This document shows, piece after piece, positions 43,346-55,837 of a stretch of 60,000 nt of DNA. Source of the DNA: Liolophura sinensis (lineage: Eukaryota; Mollusca; Polyplacophora; Chitonida; Chitonidae); contig NC_088295.1 of NCBI RefSeq assembly GCF_032854445.1, positions 62,479,249 through 62,539,248 on the forward strand, read 5' to 3'. The notes beneath the pieces are model-generated. The model had not been told where the DNA came from. It searched no databases and saw nothing but the letters and a program-made list of their open reading frames with translations. The translations under genes were made by a program, and so were the position numbers. Position 1 is the stretch's first letter; every line of letters begins with the position of its first letter.

Positions 43346-45700
43346 TTTATTTCTTTTATTTATTTATTCTCTATGCTAGTCTTTATCGTCTTTATATAGT
43401 TATTACACAATATACATTTTCCCCACGAACGACTGCGTTCTCGGCTTCTGTGGAGATATTGCAAAATACAGGCGCAAGAAGAATCCTTCCGCGACAGTGA
43501 CATGCTATGGTAATGGAATACGAAGGAACCACTTTTAACCGTTTCGTATCAGTGCGCCACACAGCAATATCCCAATGCGCGCACCTGCTGCCAGATGAGT
43601 TCCATATGATAAAACACTATTGCCACTTTCCACAATGACGTGATTAAGATCATGGTTTGCTCTACCCACGAAACCGTCTCGTCCTTACGTGACTTCTAAG
43701 ACCAAATTCAAAGATTTTGCCCTCTACATAAGGACTGCTTAGGTCACTGGACTAAAACTTAACGTGAAATGTAGCTAAGAAAATTTTCGGTGTGCTCTCT
43801 GGTTTTTGAAGGTAAGTAGAATTTGACCTCGCTTAATGTAATATGCTGGAATATGCCATATAAATTGCTATGTGATGTCCTGCCCACCACAGTAGCTTAG
43901 TCAATGCCCATATATGGTATGCCTCGCTTAGTTGGTCACACCGTTGTCGAGAAAACAAGGTAAAATACAGTTTTATTGTACTTTTTGTCAGATATAACTT
44001 AATCGTTAGCATATTACATTCATTTTCTGTGTGCTTTGTGTTAGAAAGCTTTCTTGTACTCTTGAAGTTTGGTTACGTATTGTGTCAGCAGTGGCAGTTG
44101 TTTTCGTTAAGTGCGCAGTTGTAAACAACAGTGTCGAAACTCACATTGTGATCCACATGGTGTTTTAGAAAATTGATTAGTACTAACAAAAGTTAAATAT
44201 ATATAAAATCTGTGAGGTTACACAATCTTGAATTGTTTTTGACATGTAAACAAACTTTTGTGTAACTTGGGTCACAAAATCTGGCACCATTCTACCCAAT
44301 GAAAACTAGTGACAAGCTGTGAAATATCAATTTTTTCTGTTAATAATGCCATCATGTGTTATGTCATGGGAATATAGGCTTACAACATGACATATATGTC
44401 ACACCCTGTATATATAAGTTTGTATGAGAGTCACTATTGTGAGTTACTTATGCATGCATAATGTATAGCATTTAAGTCAACCCATGTTTTCCTATGTAGT
44501 ATTACTTTTACCATGGCTAATGAAGACTATTTTTTCGTCTTTTACAATTAGGATTAGTTTGCCTTGTTTACTTACACATTCTTCTGGCACATTAAAAGAA
44601 CAGTCATCCCCATCATGATGTTGGTTTCTCTTCAGTTATTGTGTAGACTTGGAATTTCTTCATTAAATAACGAATGCTAAATGTAGACGAAAATAATAAC
44701 GAGCTATGCAGCGGTTGGTAAAACTTAAACTATACCTGTAAGAGCAATGTCTGTTTTTGTTATCTGTTTTTCTTTTGTTCGTGATAATTGAAATAAATGC
44801 GAGGTCGTCTGATTCCGTTTGAAACTAACTGTCAAAGAAATTAAAAATGGCCTTCATAAAATGGGTCACCTCCAACAAAAGGATACCAAAAGGTCAAACT
44901 TCAACGTGGCAGTGGAACTTTTCATTATTGTTAAACAAAAACAAAAAGGAATCATGTAGTATGTGTTAGGCATTAATTTCCCCCACGACGATATCGCCTT
45001 ACACACGTTGGTAATATGAATGCAAAAGAGAAAGCATACTAGATTGTGGAGAGGACAGCGTGCTGCGAAATGTATTTGGAGCCACTGTCTGATGAACACA
45101 AAAAGAGAAACCTTTGGAAAGCAGTACCCATGGTACATCAAAAGGATCAAAGAGAAACCCCAAAAATCCCTAGGTCACCCTGTCCTAGGGTCAAAAGTTT
45201 AAGCTTGTCTACAGATATATCAGTCAGAACTTTCAGCTTTTAGTAGGGCTTAACACTATTCTGTCAGACTGTAATTACATTGTTGATTATCGGAATAGAT
45301 AAATCAAGTAGGGCTTTTTGATGTCGTGATGTACATCAGATGTTTAAGGACAGCGTTCGGGTCCCTCTTATGCGGCAATCAATCCAAAGTGACTAAGAAT
45401 ATCGCTTTGTTGTTAATAACACTGTGATTGATAACAATGAATTTCCGTACAATGACAAATCTTAGGAATCCACTTTGGCCGAGCAATTAACTGACCGGCT
45501 CCTGTCTGTAATGGTAATATGAGAAAAATAATTAAGTGTATTTAAAAATGGATCTGTAACTCCCAGTGAACAAATATTTCAGTTATGCTTCAGGTATAAA
45601 ATATTAGAATGAAACGACTTCTTTACAGTCCGTGCAAATTTCACAAGATCCAGTTCCACGATGGGTGATAATAACGTTACAAAATTGTAATATAAAGGCC
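43346..45700. other. Intergenic DNA, no gene seen
   Basis: AT-rich with only short unconserved frames. Confidence 0.35.
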
Positions 45701-45702
45701 AG

Positions 45703-45930
45703 GATGATGATGATGATGGTGGTGGTGGTGGTGGTGGTGGTGGTGGTGGTGCTGCTGCAGATGATGATGATGATGATTATGACGACGATGAAGATGATGA
45801 TGAGGTTGTTGTTGTTGACGATGATGATGACGACGACTACGATGGTGATGACGACGACGACGACGATGATGGTGATGATTACTTTGATAACTATGACGAT
45901 GATGATCATGATGTGGTGATTGTGAAGTTG
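45703..45930. repeat. Trinucleotide tract, (GAT)n / (GGT)n / (GAC)n
   Basis: GATGATGATGATGGTGG, a run of about 11 GGT, then irregular GAT/GAC/GTT repeats. The period of 3 keeps frames open on both strands (Met/Val/Thr-rich or Ile/Val/Thr-rich peptides), which are artefacts of the repeat. Confidence 0.9.
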
Positions 45931-46384
45931 ATGCTGTCGATGGTAATGAAGATGTGGCACGGATGATTATGATAGTGATGTGGTGACAATCGGGATGAAA
46001 AGTATGAGATATAAGTCTAAAAAAGTATATTTTGAAACAATATTCCTTATTGGATTTATTGAGGCGGATTTTTTAGCCATACGTTGGGATTATACAAGAC
46101 GTCTAGAATAACGCTTTGTCCCGATTCCCCTCTTCTTTGATAGCCACACTCTGGTCTGCGTCAGAATGTCTCTATGCTGTTTTCAGGATATCTTTACATC
46201 CTGATTGTACACTAACGCAGCCGTTTTACAATGGTTCGGGGATGTTCTGTAGTAGCGTAAGGCGATCGTCATTGCACAGCAACAATGGGGAGGAGGCCTA
46301 TTTTTGAATCCCATGAGGTGGCACTAGTGTGAAGTGTGCCGTTTACACCGTTAGAATGTATCAGTTTTCACTGTAACGTCGTAC

Positions 46385-46460
46385 TGTCTTTGACGTGACG
46401 TCATTATGATGAGCTAGGAAAGGAACATCTGACGTCAATGAAATGACGTCAACGTCCTGC
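46385..46460. promoter_or_regulatory. Tight CRE cluster: three perfect TGACGTCA in 56 bp
   Basis: TGACGTCA at 46396-46403, 46430-46437 and 46444-46451, with an overlapping TGACGTGA at 46391-46398 and ACGTC just after. The sites are perfect palindromes, so orientation cannot be told. No gene is visible nearby. An enhancer or promoter bound by CREB/ATF proteins is inferred. Confidence 0.5.
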
Positions 46461-47660
46461 TGCAGAGCGTTTGATAGGTCCCCATTCAAATTCGAAACGC
46501 AACAGCATCTAGCTGAGAGCCAATGTGACAACGTGAAGGAAATCAGAATCCCATATTTCCGGTTACCATATCATTTTTTTTGGTTTACCCTTAAGCTCTA
46601 TCCGCTTTTCGCTACCCATAAACCTGCCCACAACAGATGGCTCACAGCCCAGACTGTGAACACATAAGGAACTATAGGCCTAACATGTATTCTGGTGTAA
46701 GATCCAGGACCTTTTTTTTTCATTTGACCTATCATTCCAGGACAATATTGTAAACTGGGTTAGTGATCCTTGTGTGCCTGTGGAGTGGTGTTGCCGATGT
46801 GTGGCATATGAATCAGCTAAATCTATACGCATGAAGTCGGGCGTTTGAGGTTATTTCGCGGGTGTCTGGAGTCCTTAGTGTAACCTTGTCATATTGAAAA
46901 ATAAAGAGGATGTGAGGAGACCAAAAAAAATCAATATCATCATGTGTTTCTGGTAAAGATGGTACAGTTGGTTCCTGCAGATTCCACGAAAAATAACGCA
47001 ATCTCTGGAGAAGGGTTTGCCATTAGCGACTGCGTTGTCTTCATGGATGCTTACACTTTGACATTTTGAAGGTAATGTCAGGACAATGGACGGGATTAAA
47101 TGATTCACACCGGTATTGTCTGCGAGAAGGCAACATTTATTAGGGCTGTCGTCGGATTTCTATATGAGCAATAAACGGGCATATTCAAAACAAAATAATA
47201 ACAGAAAAGAAGCGTGTTACAAGTGTTTAGTTTGTCACCAAACAAACTGCTATTTGCATGTATGCCTGTAGGGCTAACCAGGCATTTCTGACACACCTCG
47301 TTCACTCATTTCACACAGCTAACAAGTCTGGTTTAAGAGAACGGTCTACGCGATTTATTGGACCGTGCGTAAAACGCTTAGTGTTTTAAACATTTCATAT
47401 CGATGGGAAAACTTGTTGTGGCACAGAGATACTCACTCTCAACTATGCAAAGACTTGCAATACATAAGGAATGGGAAGTAAATGAATCAACATACGCTTA
47501 TTTGAAGTGCTGCCCGTTGTATAAGACCATGATGACAAGTCTCATATTAAACAACGGTGAAAATTAAAACACTTCAGCCTTGGAATGTGAGCTTTCAGGA
47601 TATAAAACCACAGACGACATAAACATCGTGACCATAGAGGTTGTAATGCCTAAATGTTTC
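46460..47660. other. DNA next to the CRE cluster, no gene seen
   Basis: Short frames on both strands (for example 46443-46667 and 46813-47305) lack family resemblance. If the CRE cluster is a promoter, a noncoding first exon could start here; I cannot show one. Confidence 0.3.
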
Positions 47661-47664
47661 ATAA

Positions 47665-47892
47665 CGATTGCCCCGGGGCCTCCCACCCTTGTGGTCGCTG
47701 TGAGTCCAGCTCATGCTGGGCTTTCTCTCCGGCCGTACGTGGGAAGGTCTGCAAGCAACCTGCAGATGTTCGTGGATCGACTCCCACGACCATCTGCATG
47801 TTTTCTCCCACCATAACGCGTGCCGCCGTCGTATAAGTGAAATATTCTTGTATACGGCCTAAAACACCAATCAAATGTATAAATAATAAATG
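47665..47892 (+). mobile_element. SINE family A, nearly full length
   Basis: GGTCGCTGTGAGTCCAGCTC, GGCCGTACGTGGGAAGGTC, AGCAACCTGCAGATG, a small extra copy of the CCCACGACCATCTGCATG region, CCGCCGTCGTATAAGTG, ACGGCCTAAAACACCAATC tail. Confidence 0.9.
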
Positions 47893-48844
47893 ATTGGAGA
47901 AATTATATCACAGAAAAATTGTGTTCAGAATTGTTGAAATAAATAGTCACAATAATGTCTTTTTTAAAGACTGTACGTTGTCAGGAAATACCTCATCTGG
48001 TACCATCGGGTACCCGCTGTTCAAGCCTTGTTAAACCTTATTCCCAAGCTGCCAATAGTACAAAGTACAGAGCAATGGCCCAAGTTGGCTGGATTACCAA
48101 AATCCTTGTAGCCTTCAGCTTTTAACGGTCACTGTTCCACATGTGATATCTGCCAAGGGTTGAATCCATGCGTCAAAACTGACATTCGTATAGCAGCTAT
48201 TAATCACAATGGACGTTCTAGGTCAATAATGGCAATGTCAATTCCTAAAACGACCTCACCAACGAACGATGAAAATATATATAGTGCAAAAATTAGGATG
48301 GAACCATGTAACGAGAATCAGTCGGCAGTTCACACTGATGCTGAAAGATGCAAGGAATGTTCTGACTATAATCAAACACACTATTACATTGGGCGAGGAC
48401 CGTAGCAGCATAGTACTGGCACTACGATTCTCTTTCCATTCTTCAACTTTTAGTGCTTATTATAGTAAACGAATTCCAACAAGCGCACAAACAAAAAAAA
48501 TTCGTGGCACCGTTATTGGAAGCAGCACCACCAAAACCACACCATTCCCTAGTGGGCGGATGTTAAATTATATTTGTTCAAAACATCGATGATAAATGAA
48601 GATTTCTTATCATATTTTATCATGAAGTCGATGATCTCTCCTGGTAGTAAATGAGCGAACATACTTCATTTTAGTGTTTTCTTTGTCTTTAATGAGACTT
48701 GAGGACATTTGATCATGACCAGTCGCATATCCCTTGATTCAAGGTTAAACGAAAACAGATAAAAACAGATTTAAAAGAACCTTGGTGACATTTGATCAGG
48801 AATTGTCGTCATTCTAGAAAGAAACCTTTCATTTAACATCATTG
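47893..48844. other. Intergenic DNA, no gene seen
   Basis: Overlapping short frames at 48160-48592 show no family resemblance. Confidence 0.35.
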
Positions 48845-48859
48845 CATTTATTTTTTTTA

Positions 48860-49040
48860 ACAAAAGCTGCTTAAGCCATTGTACTATAGGGGGATGTTGA
48901 TGTGAGTACGTTTTAGGAATTTGTTCGAAAAGACAGAATAGATCCTGAGGTAAACTGACACGAGGCCTGATTTAACAGGTTACGGGAGGCAATGCATTTG
49001 CCAAAAACTACTGTCGCGAGTGCTATAGTCCTTTGTATTG
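48860..49040 (+). repeat. Dispersed repeat family R, copy 3
   Basis: GCTGCTTAAGCCATTGTAC, AGACAGAATAGATCCTGAGG, TAAACTGACACGAGGCC, ACAGGTTACGGGAGG, CATTTGCCAAAAACTACTG, TCGCGAGTGC. More diverged than copies 1, 2 and 4. Confidence 0.6.
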
Positions 49041-49211
49041 TAACTATGGGTATCAGTCATTTGCAGCCTCATACACAATTACTGTCTGCCCTAATTTTTA
49101 AGACTTCGCATCGGAATCAGCGGATGTAATCAAGAAGGTATCAAAGTCAACTGGGTTAAACCTAAACAAACATAAAGTGAAAATCATTTTTTATGTGTTC
49201 ACACGTCACCT

Positions 49212-49292
49212 ATGATTGATTCTCTGATTAGTCTTTAACATCGTACTCAAGAATGTTTCATTTATACGACAGAGGCCAGAGTATAATGGGTG
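49212..49292 (-). mobile_element. SINE family A fragment, minus orientation
   Basis: TGATTGATTCTCTGATTAG, TTTAACATCGTACTCAAGAAT, GTTTCATTTATACGACAGAG, GCCAGAGTATAATGGG. Diverged and lacking the head. Confidence 0.7.
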
Positions 49293-49299
49293 ACGGCCG

Positions 49300-50370
49300 A
49301 GCGTTCTCCATTGAAGGATTTACAGTTCTGTCGTAGTGAGAACACGCTACAGTCAAAAGACAATTACAAGTAAAGAACACATTTATACAACCTATACCTT
49401 AAATGAAAGAGTTATACTGATGATTAAATAAAATATCTAGATTTTCTGTCAGCAGCACTTGTTATCTGAGTATTTAATAGTTTAATGTGGCCCTGAAGTA
49501 CGTTCCAAACCCTTTCTTCTAAGCTTCCACAGACCTTAAAATCCACAATTATCACGATATACGTACGTATTTAGCTGACTGGAAATCCACGTTAATCATA
49601 TGGTGAGAGCAAAACTTTGAGCCCATTGACGGCACAATGAATATCAAGGGGTGGAAAGGAGGCTTTTCATGGGACAAGCCATAAAACATGCCGGGACTTT
49701 CAATGTGCCTCGAATTGGTGGATTTTGGAAAAAAAATGACGATGTTTAAAACCGTCTTTCTCTCTTATGAAAACTATTTTAAAAATCTAAACAGTTTATA
49801 TAGCTCTTTCATTTAAGATATAGTTTGTATAAATGTGTTCTTTTCTTTTAACTAAAGAGTGTGCCCACGTTTGTCTGGTGCTATAGTTAGCAACCAACTG
49901 TATATTCATAAAGAATAACTTATCAGTATATTTCCTCACCAACTTCTAAAAGCAAGTAGTTATAAATTCTTTATTGGATATGCCATCCACTGAAAAGGAC
50001 ATAAGGCCTTCATCCTGCTTATAAAGCTTAAGAAGTTAACTAATACAGATGATAAATGCACAGTAGAGAAATACCACTGTGCCCTTATTTATACGACTTC
50101 TGGCGTATAAAATCTTATATAAACTATAAACCGTGCTATTGGGGAGGAGTCGGGTGGGGGTGGGGGGGGTATTGATTGGTGGGTGTGTGGTGGGATTTCG
50201 TGTAGCACTGATCAGTTTCATAAACGTAGGTATTAATGCTAAATACACGTGTTTTCAATGAGCACTTATCTCAGTGCTCAGAAGGGCAGCATGGGGACAT
50301 TGGAGACATTACGAATCATATATAGGAGCATTCTTGCACTGTAATCTATAGATAATCCGCTATGTGTCTG
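49300..50370. other. Intergenic DNA, G-rich patch only
   Basis: GGGTGGGGGTGGGGGGGG at about 50153-50170 and a GT/GGT-rich follow-up. No gene seen. Confidence 0.35.
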
Positions 50371-50384
50371 TTAAATGTGATGAA

Positions 50385-50610
50385 TTTTCAGTAATTCTAG
50401 ACCAGCGAAGTTTAGTATTTTGCAAATAACACCACTGCATATTTTTTTACCTAATTCTGCTTAAATCATGGTGCTAGGGGCGAGTAATTTGCCACTATTT
50501 AAGCATTCAAATGAACAGTTAGAATAAATCCCAAACTGAGGTAAATTGACAAGGTCGTATTTCACCGGCTATGTATATGACCATTTGTCAACTATATCAC
50601 ACTGTCGTCG
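50385..50610 (+). repeat. Dispersed repeat family R, copy 4
   Basis: ATTCTAGACCAGCGAAGTTTAG, CCTAATTCTGCTTAAATC, GCCACTATTTAAGCATTC, CAGTTAGAATAAATCCC, GAGGTAAATTGACAAGG, ATGACCATTTGTCAAC, CACTGTCGTCGCTGC. Confidence 0.72.
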
Positions 50611-51590
50611 CTGCTTTCGTTTTACTGTGTATAATGTACTCCCCACACCTTGAAGTGCAGATAATGCAATGCTTGTGCACGACTGTTTTATTCCTTAGTG
50701 TTACCTGAAGACGGAATGTGAATCATACCTGACAGTTAATATGGATACATGGAGCTTGTTTCCTGGTGCTTATTTTGCTTCGAGTTTTGTTCTCGAACTG
50801 TGACCGTGTAGAACTACTTCGTCGACGTGTCATTGTTTCAGCAATATCAAATCGTCCTCAGTTATGTACCTCCACGAATAGAGGTTAACATACTTTCAAC
50901 ACTTGAATCACTACAGCAGTTTCACCATTGTTTCCTTACAGACAAAATGTGAAATTAACAAAGAAACCTTCCTGCGAGATCATGATTCAAAGGGAAGATA
51001 TGATTCTATGACCAACGCCTGGCATATTGCCCACTGACACCGAACAAAATGTATCAAAATCGACTGACTTATTGATTAACTGATTGAATCACAGAACTCA
51101 AGATTAATTCACAAACACGAATGCAGTTTTTTTTTGGAAACCGTTCTGTGACTAAGCAAAAAATTTCTGTTTTAAGCATAGGCAGTTCGTATGATGCTTA
51201 CAAGGCTACCAAAGCCTTTGTTGATTTTTGTTGACAAGAATAAGCAAGTAGATAGTTCATACAGCAAGAAAAAAGTGCAGAATCATTAGTTTACATGGTA
51301 ATGAACGCATTGACCTGGATTGCAAAGTTACTTCATGAGCGCATGAGCGGTGCCAGAGGGCGTTCAAAATGACTCTTTTCATGATTTCACGTTTTTCACC
51401 ATGAAGCCAATAACGCAACAATGTAGTGGTCAGTTCAAGAAAAGACATTTTGGTAGATCACGCCGATAAGTGTTTTCATTGTAGCTCTCTTGTTTTCCAG
51501 AATTGCAGTAGGAGTTCAATCTTGATTGCCCTGTCAATAGTAATTTATGTGAGCAAAACAAATCTCAGGCGTCGTTACTGCGGGGGGCCA

Positions 51591-51786
51591 GGGCCCAGTT
51601 GTTTTAAAGTGTTTTAAGCTAATACTGGTATTAAGTCATATTTTATATTTAAATTTTTAACCAAACAGCAGCAGTTTTAGTTCAATTTTAATATAATGTC
51701 ATTCAATTTTTTAGGCAAATACAAAATTGAAGACTTAAACTTAAATCTGGTATTAAGTCTTAAACCAGTTTTGAACAACCGGGCCC
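51591..51786. mobile_element. 196-bp MITE with GGGCCC-ended inverted repeats
   Basis: The left end is GGGCCCAGTTGTTTTAAAG and the right end, read inward, GGGCCCGGTTGTTCAAAAC. Similarity continues for about 45 bp through TTTAAG and TTAATACCAG-type blocks. No sure target duplication. Confidence 0.7.
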
Positions 51787-52614
51787 AGAACATTAAATGA
51801 AGAATATCCATGATATCTATGTGAGAAGTAATACAGACTATATCCGATGAAACTCTGTCTAGATACTAAATCTTCCTCTGTTTGGGTCCTCCGACATGTG
51901 TAAGACTTTATTGTTATCTGATAGGCGTGTTTGACCATGGTATATGTGGTCAAATTGCACAGAAAAATGAATACTGCATGGTTTAATCACGGAACAGCAA
52001 ATTTAAAAAGCATGGGCTCTGATTTATCGCTATGCACGCATTAGTGAATCAGAACTTATAGAAACACATCTGTCAGGGACAGATGAACAAACAGGGGCAA
52101 AAGGAATGACAAGTTTATAATCTGTATATATTCCTGACGACAACCAAATAACCCGGCGTTAATTATTTGTATAACCTGAGAACCCAGCTCTTTCCGCTGA
52201 CGTTACGGGAACGCTGTTTTGCTAGTTAACCATATGTTCGTGGGGTACAAGTAATGTGACACCGTGTTCCCGGTTTCTCTAACATGGCACGCCCTATGGC
52301 CTCGCAGGACTTGCTGATTAAACAGTTATATGTTATACATGTTATACCGTTTCCACCCCTGTCCCCAAAATAACAAATAATATTTTTGTGAGTTCTTTTA
52401 TGTCTGATTTTGCACAATAAATTGTTAACTGCTTACCTCCCTTGCCAACTTCACAAGCAAATACTTTTATGTTTCAGATGTATATCTGTGACTGACAATA
52501 TCGAATATGGAAATTACTCTTGTCAATATCTTTTTTAACTCCACACGGAAATATCATTTTTGTAAGGTGGATGGTCAGTATAGAGTGCCACCCAATAATG
52601 TGTCACTGTGAGCA

Positions 52615-52915
52615 TTAACCATAAACGTATCTATCCATAGGACGGGACCTCGCAAGGATGGAAACTTGCGGCATCCATAACGTGTGTCCACAACATGATT
52701 CAAGATGACAGTGAGAAGATGAGCGCATGCGGCTTCCATAGCACGTTCATAACAAGAACCTGTCTATTCGTGGGGCAAGGTTTCCTTAGCATGTCCATAA
52801 CCTAAACCTGTCCATCCATTAGGCGAGATGTCTTCCATAGCATGTTCATAACTTGTCTATCCTTGGGACGAGGTTTCAGGAGAAATGATGAACGCATTCG
52901 GCTTCCATAGCGTGC
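52615..52915 (+). repeat. Degenerate tandem repeat, units about 60-85 bp
   Basis: CCATAGCACGTTCATAAC, CCATAGCATGTTCATAAC, TAGCATGTCCATAACC and GCATCCATAACGTGTG alternate with CCTGTCTATTCGTGGGGC, CCTGTCCATCCATTAGGC, TTGTCTATCCTTGGGACG and TATCTATCCATAGGACG. Four or more units of unequal length. Confidence 0.7.
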
Positions 52916-53205
52916 GAGTGAATCTAATCCTACATGATCGACAGAACTGAGTGTAAGAAAAGGAATCCAACAAGACAATACTCAACTACGTTAATTATAA
53001 CCGCCATGTTGGATATATAAACAGTTACAAGTAATGCACAACTGAGATACATAGGCCCGCTTTTAATTTACGAGAAAAAGGCTGAAAGTATCATAGCGTT
53101 GTCCGTCCGTAGTGATGATACTGATTAGATATATCCCTCGTTCGAACATCCTGTTTTCTTTCTGTCCATGTGACGATAGGTGAGGAAATTTCAGCGATTG
53201 TTATC

Positions 53206-53430
53206 CTGGGCTCGTATTTATCAAGAAACTACACACTTAAGTCATGAATTGCAAAGTCCATAAAATGCCAAACTCAGAACAAGAAAAAGCTCCGATTATG
53301 GTTAGTACATTGCTCTGTAGTAAAGAATCAGTGTGCAAATTTTAAACTTTCTAGAGCAAAACATTTTATTTTAAACTGTGTTTGAATATTTGTCTTAAGT
53401 CTTAACACGTTTCATAAACACAGGCACAGG
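53206..53430. mobile_element. Second copy of the opsin-intron MITE family
   Basis: CTGGGCTCGTATTTATCAAG, CTTAAGTCATGAATTGCAAAG and TAAAATGCCAAA align with the reverse complement of 32840-32750. The right end is TGTCTTAAGTCTTAAC, GTTTCATAAACACAGGC, an imperfect inverse of the left end. Confidence 0.6.
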
Positions 53431-54594
53431 AATGTCCATTATGGTTGACAATTTGTTTCCGATTGTCATTCACGACGCCGAGATGTACCTCTGTTTTAGT
53501 CAAGCCAGACTGGCAGTATTATACCCCCCCCCCAAATGATCAGATCCAACCAATGAAGCAGCTGAAATTTCACCCGTGTTCTTCGTCTAATGGCGACGTA
53601 CTTGCCGAAAAATAGGCTTAAAGGTTCTAAAGGTGTCTTCTGGACGGAATTAGCATCATGAATGTCATGCTCTAGCTGATTTGTTGAAGAAACTTCGTTC
53701 TGTTTACTTCCATCTTTTAGAGAGTTCACGGATACATTGTGTGTTTCCCGTACGTATATTGTTAGTGTAGATGCTTAGTAGATGCTGAATTTACTGGTTG
53801 GTAATGAGGTGAATTCGTTTCCCTGGAACTGTATTTTCTGAGTTCTTTTTAGAAAGTAAGATAACAACATGAACAGCAGTTCCTTTACCATTTAGCGTTT
53901 TACTTTGTAACATTCTTCGCCTTATTGTTACCACTTTTTTTGTGTTTCCTTATGAAGAGCCAAATATTTTGATGGATTACACTTCTAAGAAAGATTATGT
54001 TACAGAACATCGGTTTCATGTACTACGAATTTGAACTTTGATATGGAATGCATGCCTGGAATATCAACTGTCTACCCGGCATCATTGAAAACTGAATAAC
54101 CGCTTCTCTCTTGTGTATTACCGGCTTTTTCCCTATTTGTATAATTCCTTACATACCTTTGTCCTTAGGAGCTAGCGTTAAACGTTCTTTTGGAAACGGA
54201 TCTTGCGATTATCGACTTGGAACGCCCTTTACGGACTACGAAAGGTATATGAATGTCGGACATGACGCTTAATATTCAGTAAGTGCATTGTCAAAACACA
54301 CGGCAACATGGCAAGCTATGCACCGAGGTATATTAAGCCAACCGTTAGTTTTAGGAAATGGGACATAGGAACAACAAGTTATCGTCATATTCACCTTTTC
54401 TGACTATGGCATCAAGAAAGTCATTAAGATAGACTACATCCAAACCGCAGACCCTCGTCGGCCTGTAGGAATCAACATATTTAGCTTCAATTCATTCATA
54501 TTTAGCCTAATCCGAACTGATTTTTAAGAAATGTTTTCTGTTACATACTGCGTACAACACATCTGCAGCACTCTATGCTAGCTTTAACTCAGTA

Positions 54595-54745
54595 GGTCAT
54601 TCTGCCTGGCGATCGTGTGGATGGTTGTGGGTTTCTCCTGGGCGCTGTCCTGGTTTCTTCCACCATAATGCTGGCCGCCGTCGTATAAGTGAAATATTCT
54701 TGAGTACGGTGTAAAACACCAAATCAAATAAATCAATAAATAAAA
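54595..54745 (+). mobile_element. 5'-truncated SINE family A
   Basis: GTGTGGATGGTTGTGGGTTT, CTGTCCTGGTTTCTTCC, ACCATAATGCTGGCCGCCG, TCGTATAAGTG, GAGTACGGTGTAAAACACC and an AAATAAATC tail. Confidence 0.88.
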
Positions 54746-54955
54746 GCTGTGCATTTTTATTTTCTTCGATACTTGTCCTTTGGAAAATATTGACACATGT
54801 TGAAAGAGGATCTGGAAACAAAACACAGTAATGTAATTATTCTCAAAAGACTGAAGACACTATGCTATACCAAGAGGTGACACGATGGCACGAACCGATG
54901 AAACGATAGTACACTTGAAAAATTAATCTGTTAATTTCAATAGTGATGCCAGAAT

Positions 54956-55086
54956 GTTTTGTGTTATTTTAACATAATACTGTGTTATTTTAACCATAAT
55001 ATCCCGTTAGTTTAATATAATTTTCTGTTGAATTAATAGAATACGCGTTATATTTAACAGAATAATCTGTTACAATAGCAGAATAC
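54956..55086. repeat. 21-bp minisatellite with internal dyad symmetry
   Basis: About six units ending in AATAAT or AGAAT: GTGTTATTTTAACATAAT, CTGTGTTATTTTAACC, CCCGTTAGTTTAATA, TCTGTTGAATTAATAG, GCGTTATATTTAACAG, ATCTGTTACAATAGC. Each unit centres on a quasi-palindrome TGTTA-x-TTTAACA. The array is bracketed by GTGATGCCAGAA and TTCTAGCATCAC, an inverted pair. Confidence 0.7.
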
Positions 55087-55837
55087 TTTCTAGCATCACC
55101 CATACAACAGATTTTCAGTTGAAATGAACACATTCTATTTTTGAGTTTAGGGAGCGATGAAACGAGGACATACAGCAGAAAACCGATGGTACGAAGCGAT
55201 GGTCATTGTGTCATCGCTACATATCACATGTCCTATCACTATCGTGACATCTCTGACACGTACCATGGTGCCATATTTGGGCTTATTGAAAGAAAAAAAT
55301 GGTCATCTAAAGCTGCATGAAATATGGAGGGTTGAGGAGGGCTTCAGTTCTATTGCCATTTGTTGCATTAGTGTTGTATTAGTTTTATAGCCTTTTCTTG
55401 TATATTTGGAGGGGTCAATGACCCATCAAATGCTGTGTGTGGACATGCCTGTATATCAGATATGTGTATTGTACATGTTTATATGTGTGAGTATATCTAC
55501 GTGTTCATATTACAATAAATGTACATGCAGTCACAAGTCATTTACTGGCATAACCATTTTTTGTAGTTTTTCACCATGTATAAGCTTTTTTGTTTTATAT
55601 AAAGGATATAGCATTTCCTGCATACTTTCCTATCTCTTGTTTTTTGGCATCATGTTTACTTTGTATTTCATTTAAAGCGAATAACATACAAACAAAATTT
55701 GCTGTGAGCTTCGGAACTTTGAATCGGGCGAAAGAGTTGCAGAAACATATTTTACCTTCCCTGAAAGCGGTTTGTAAACGAAACATATAATCAAGCTGCA
55801 GCAGTGCACGTCGTTTCTTGGACATATATGTTAACAT

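Noticed and set aside
45604-45960. Two long overlapping frames rich in Met/Val or Ile/Thr
   Set aside because: They follow entirely from the trinucleotide repeat and have no independent coding signal.
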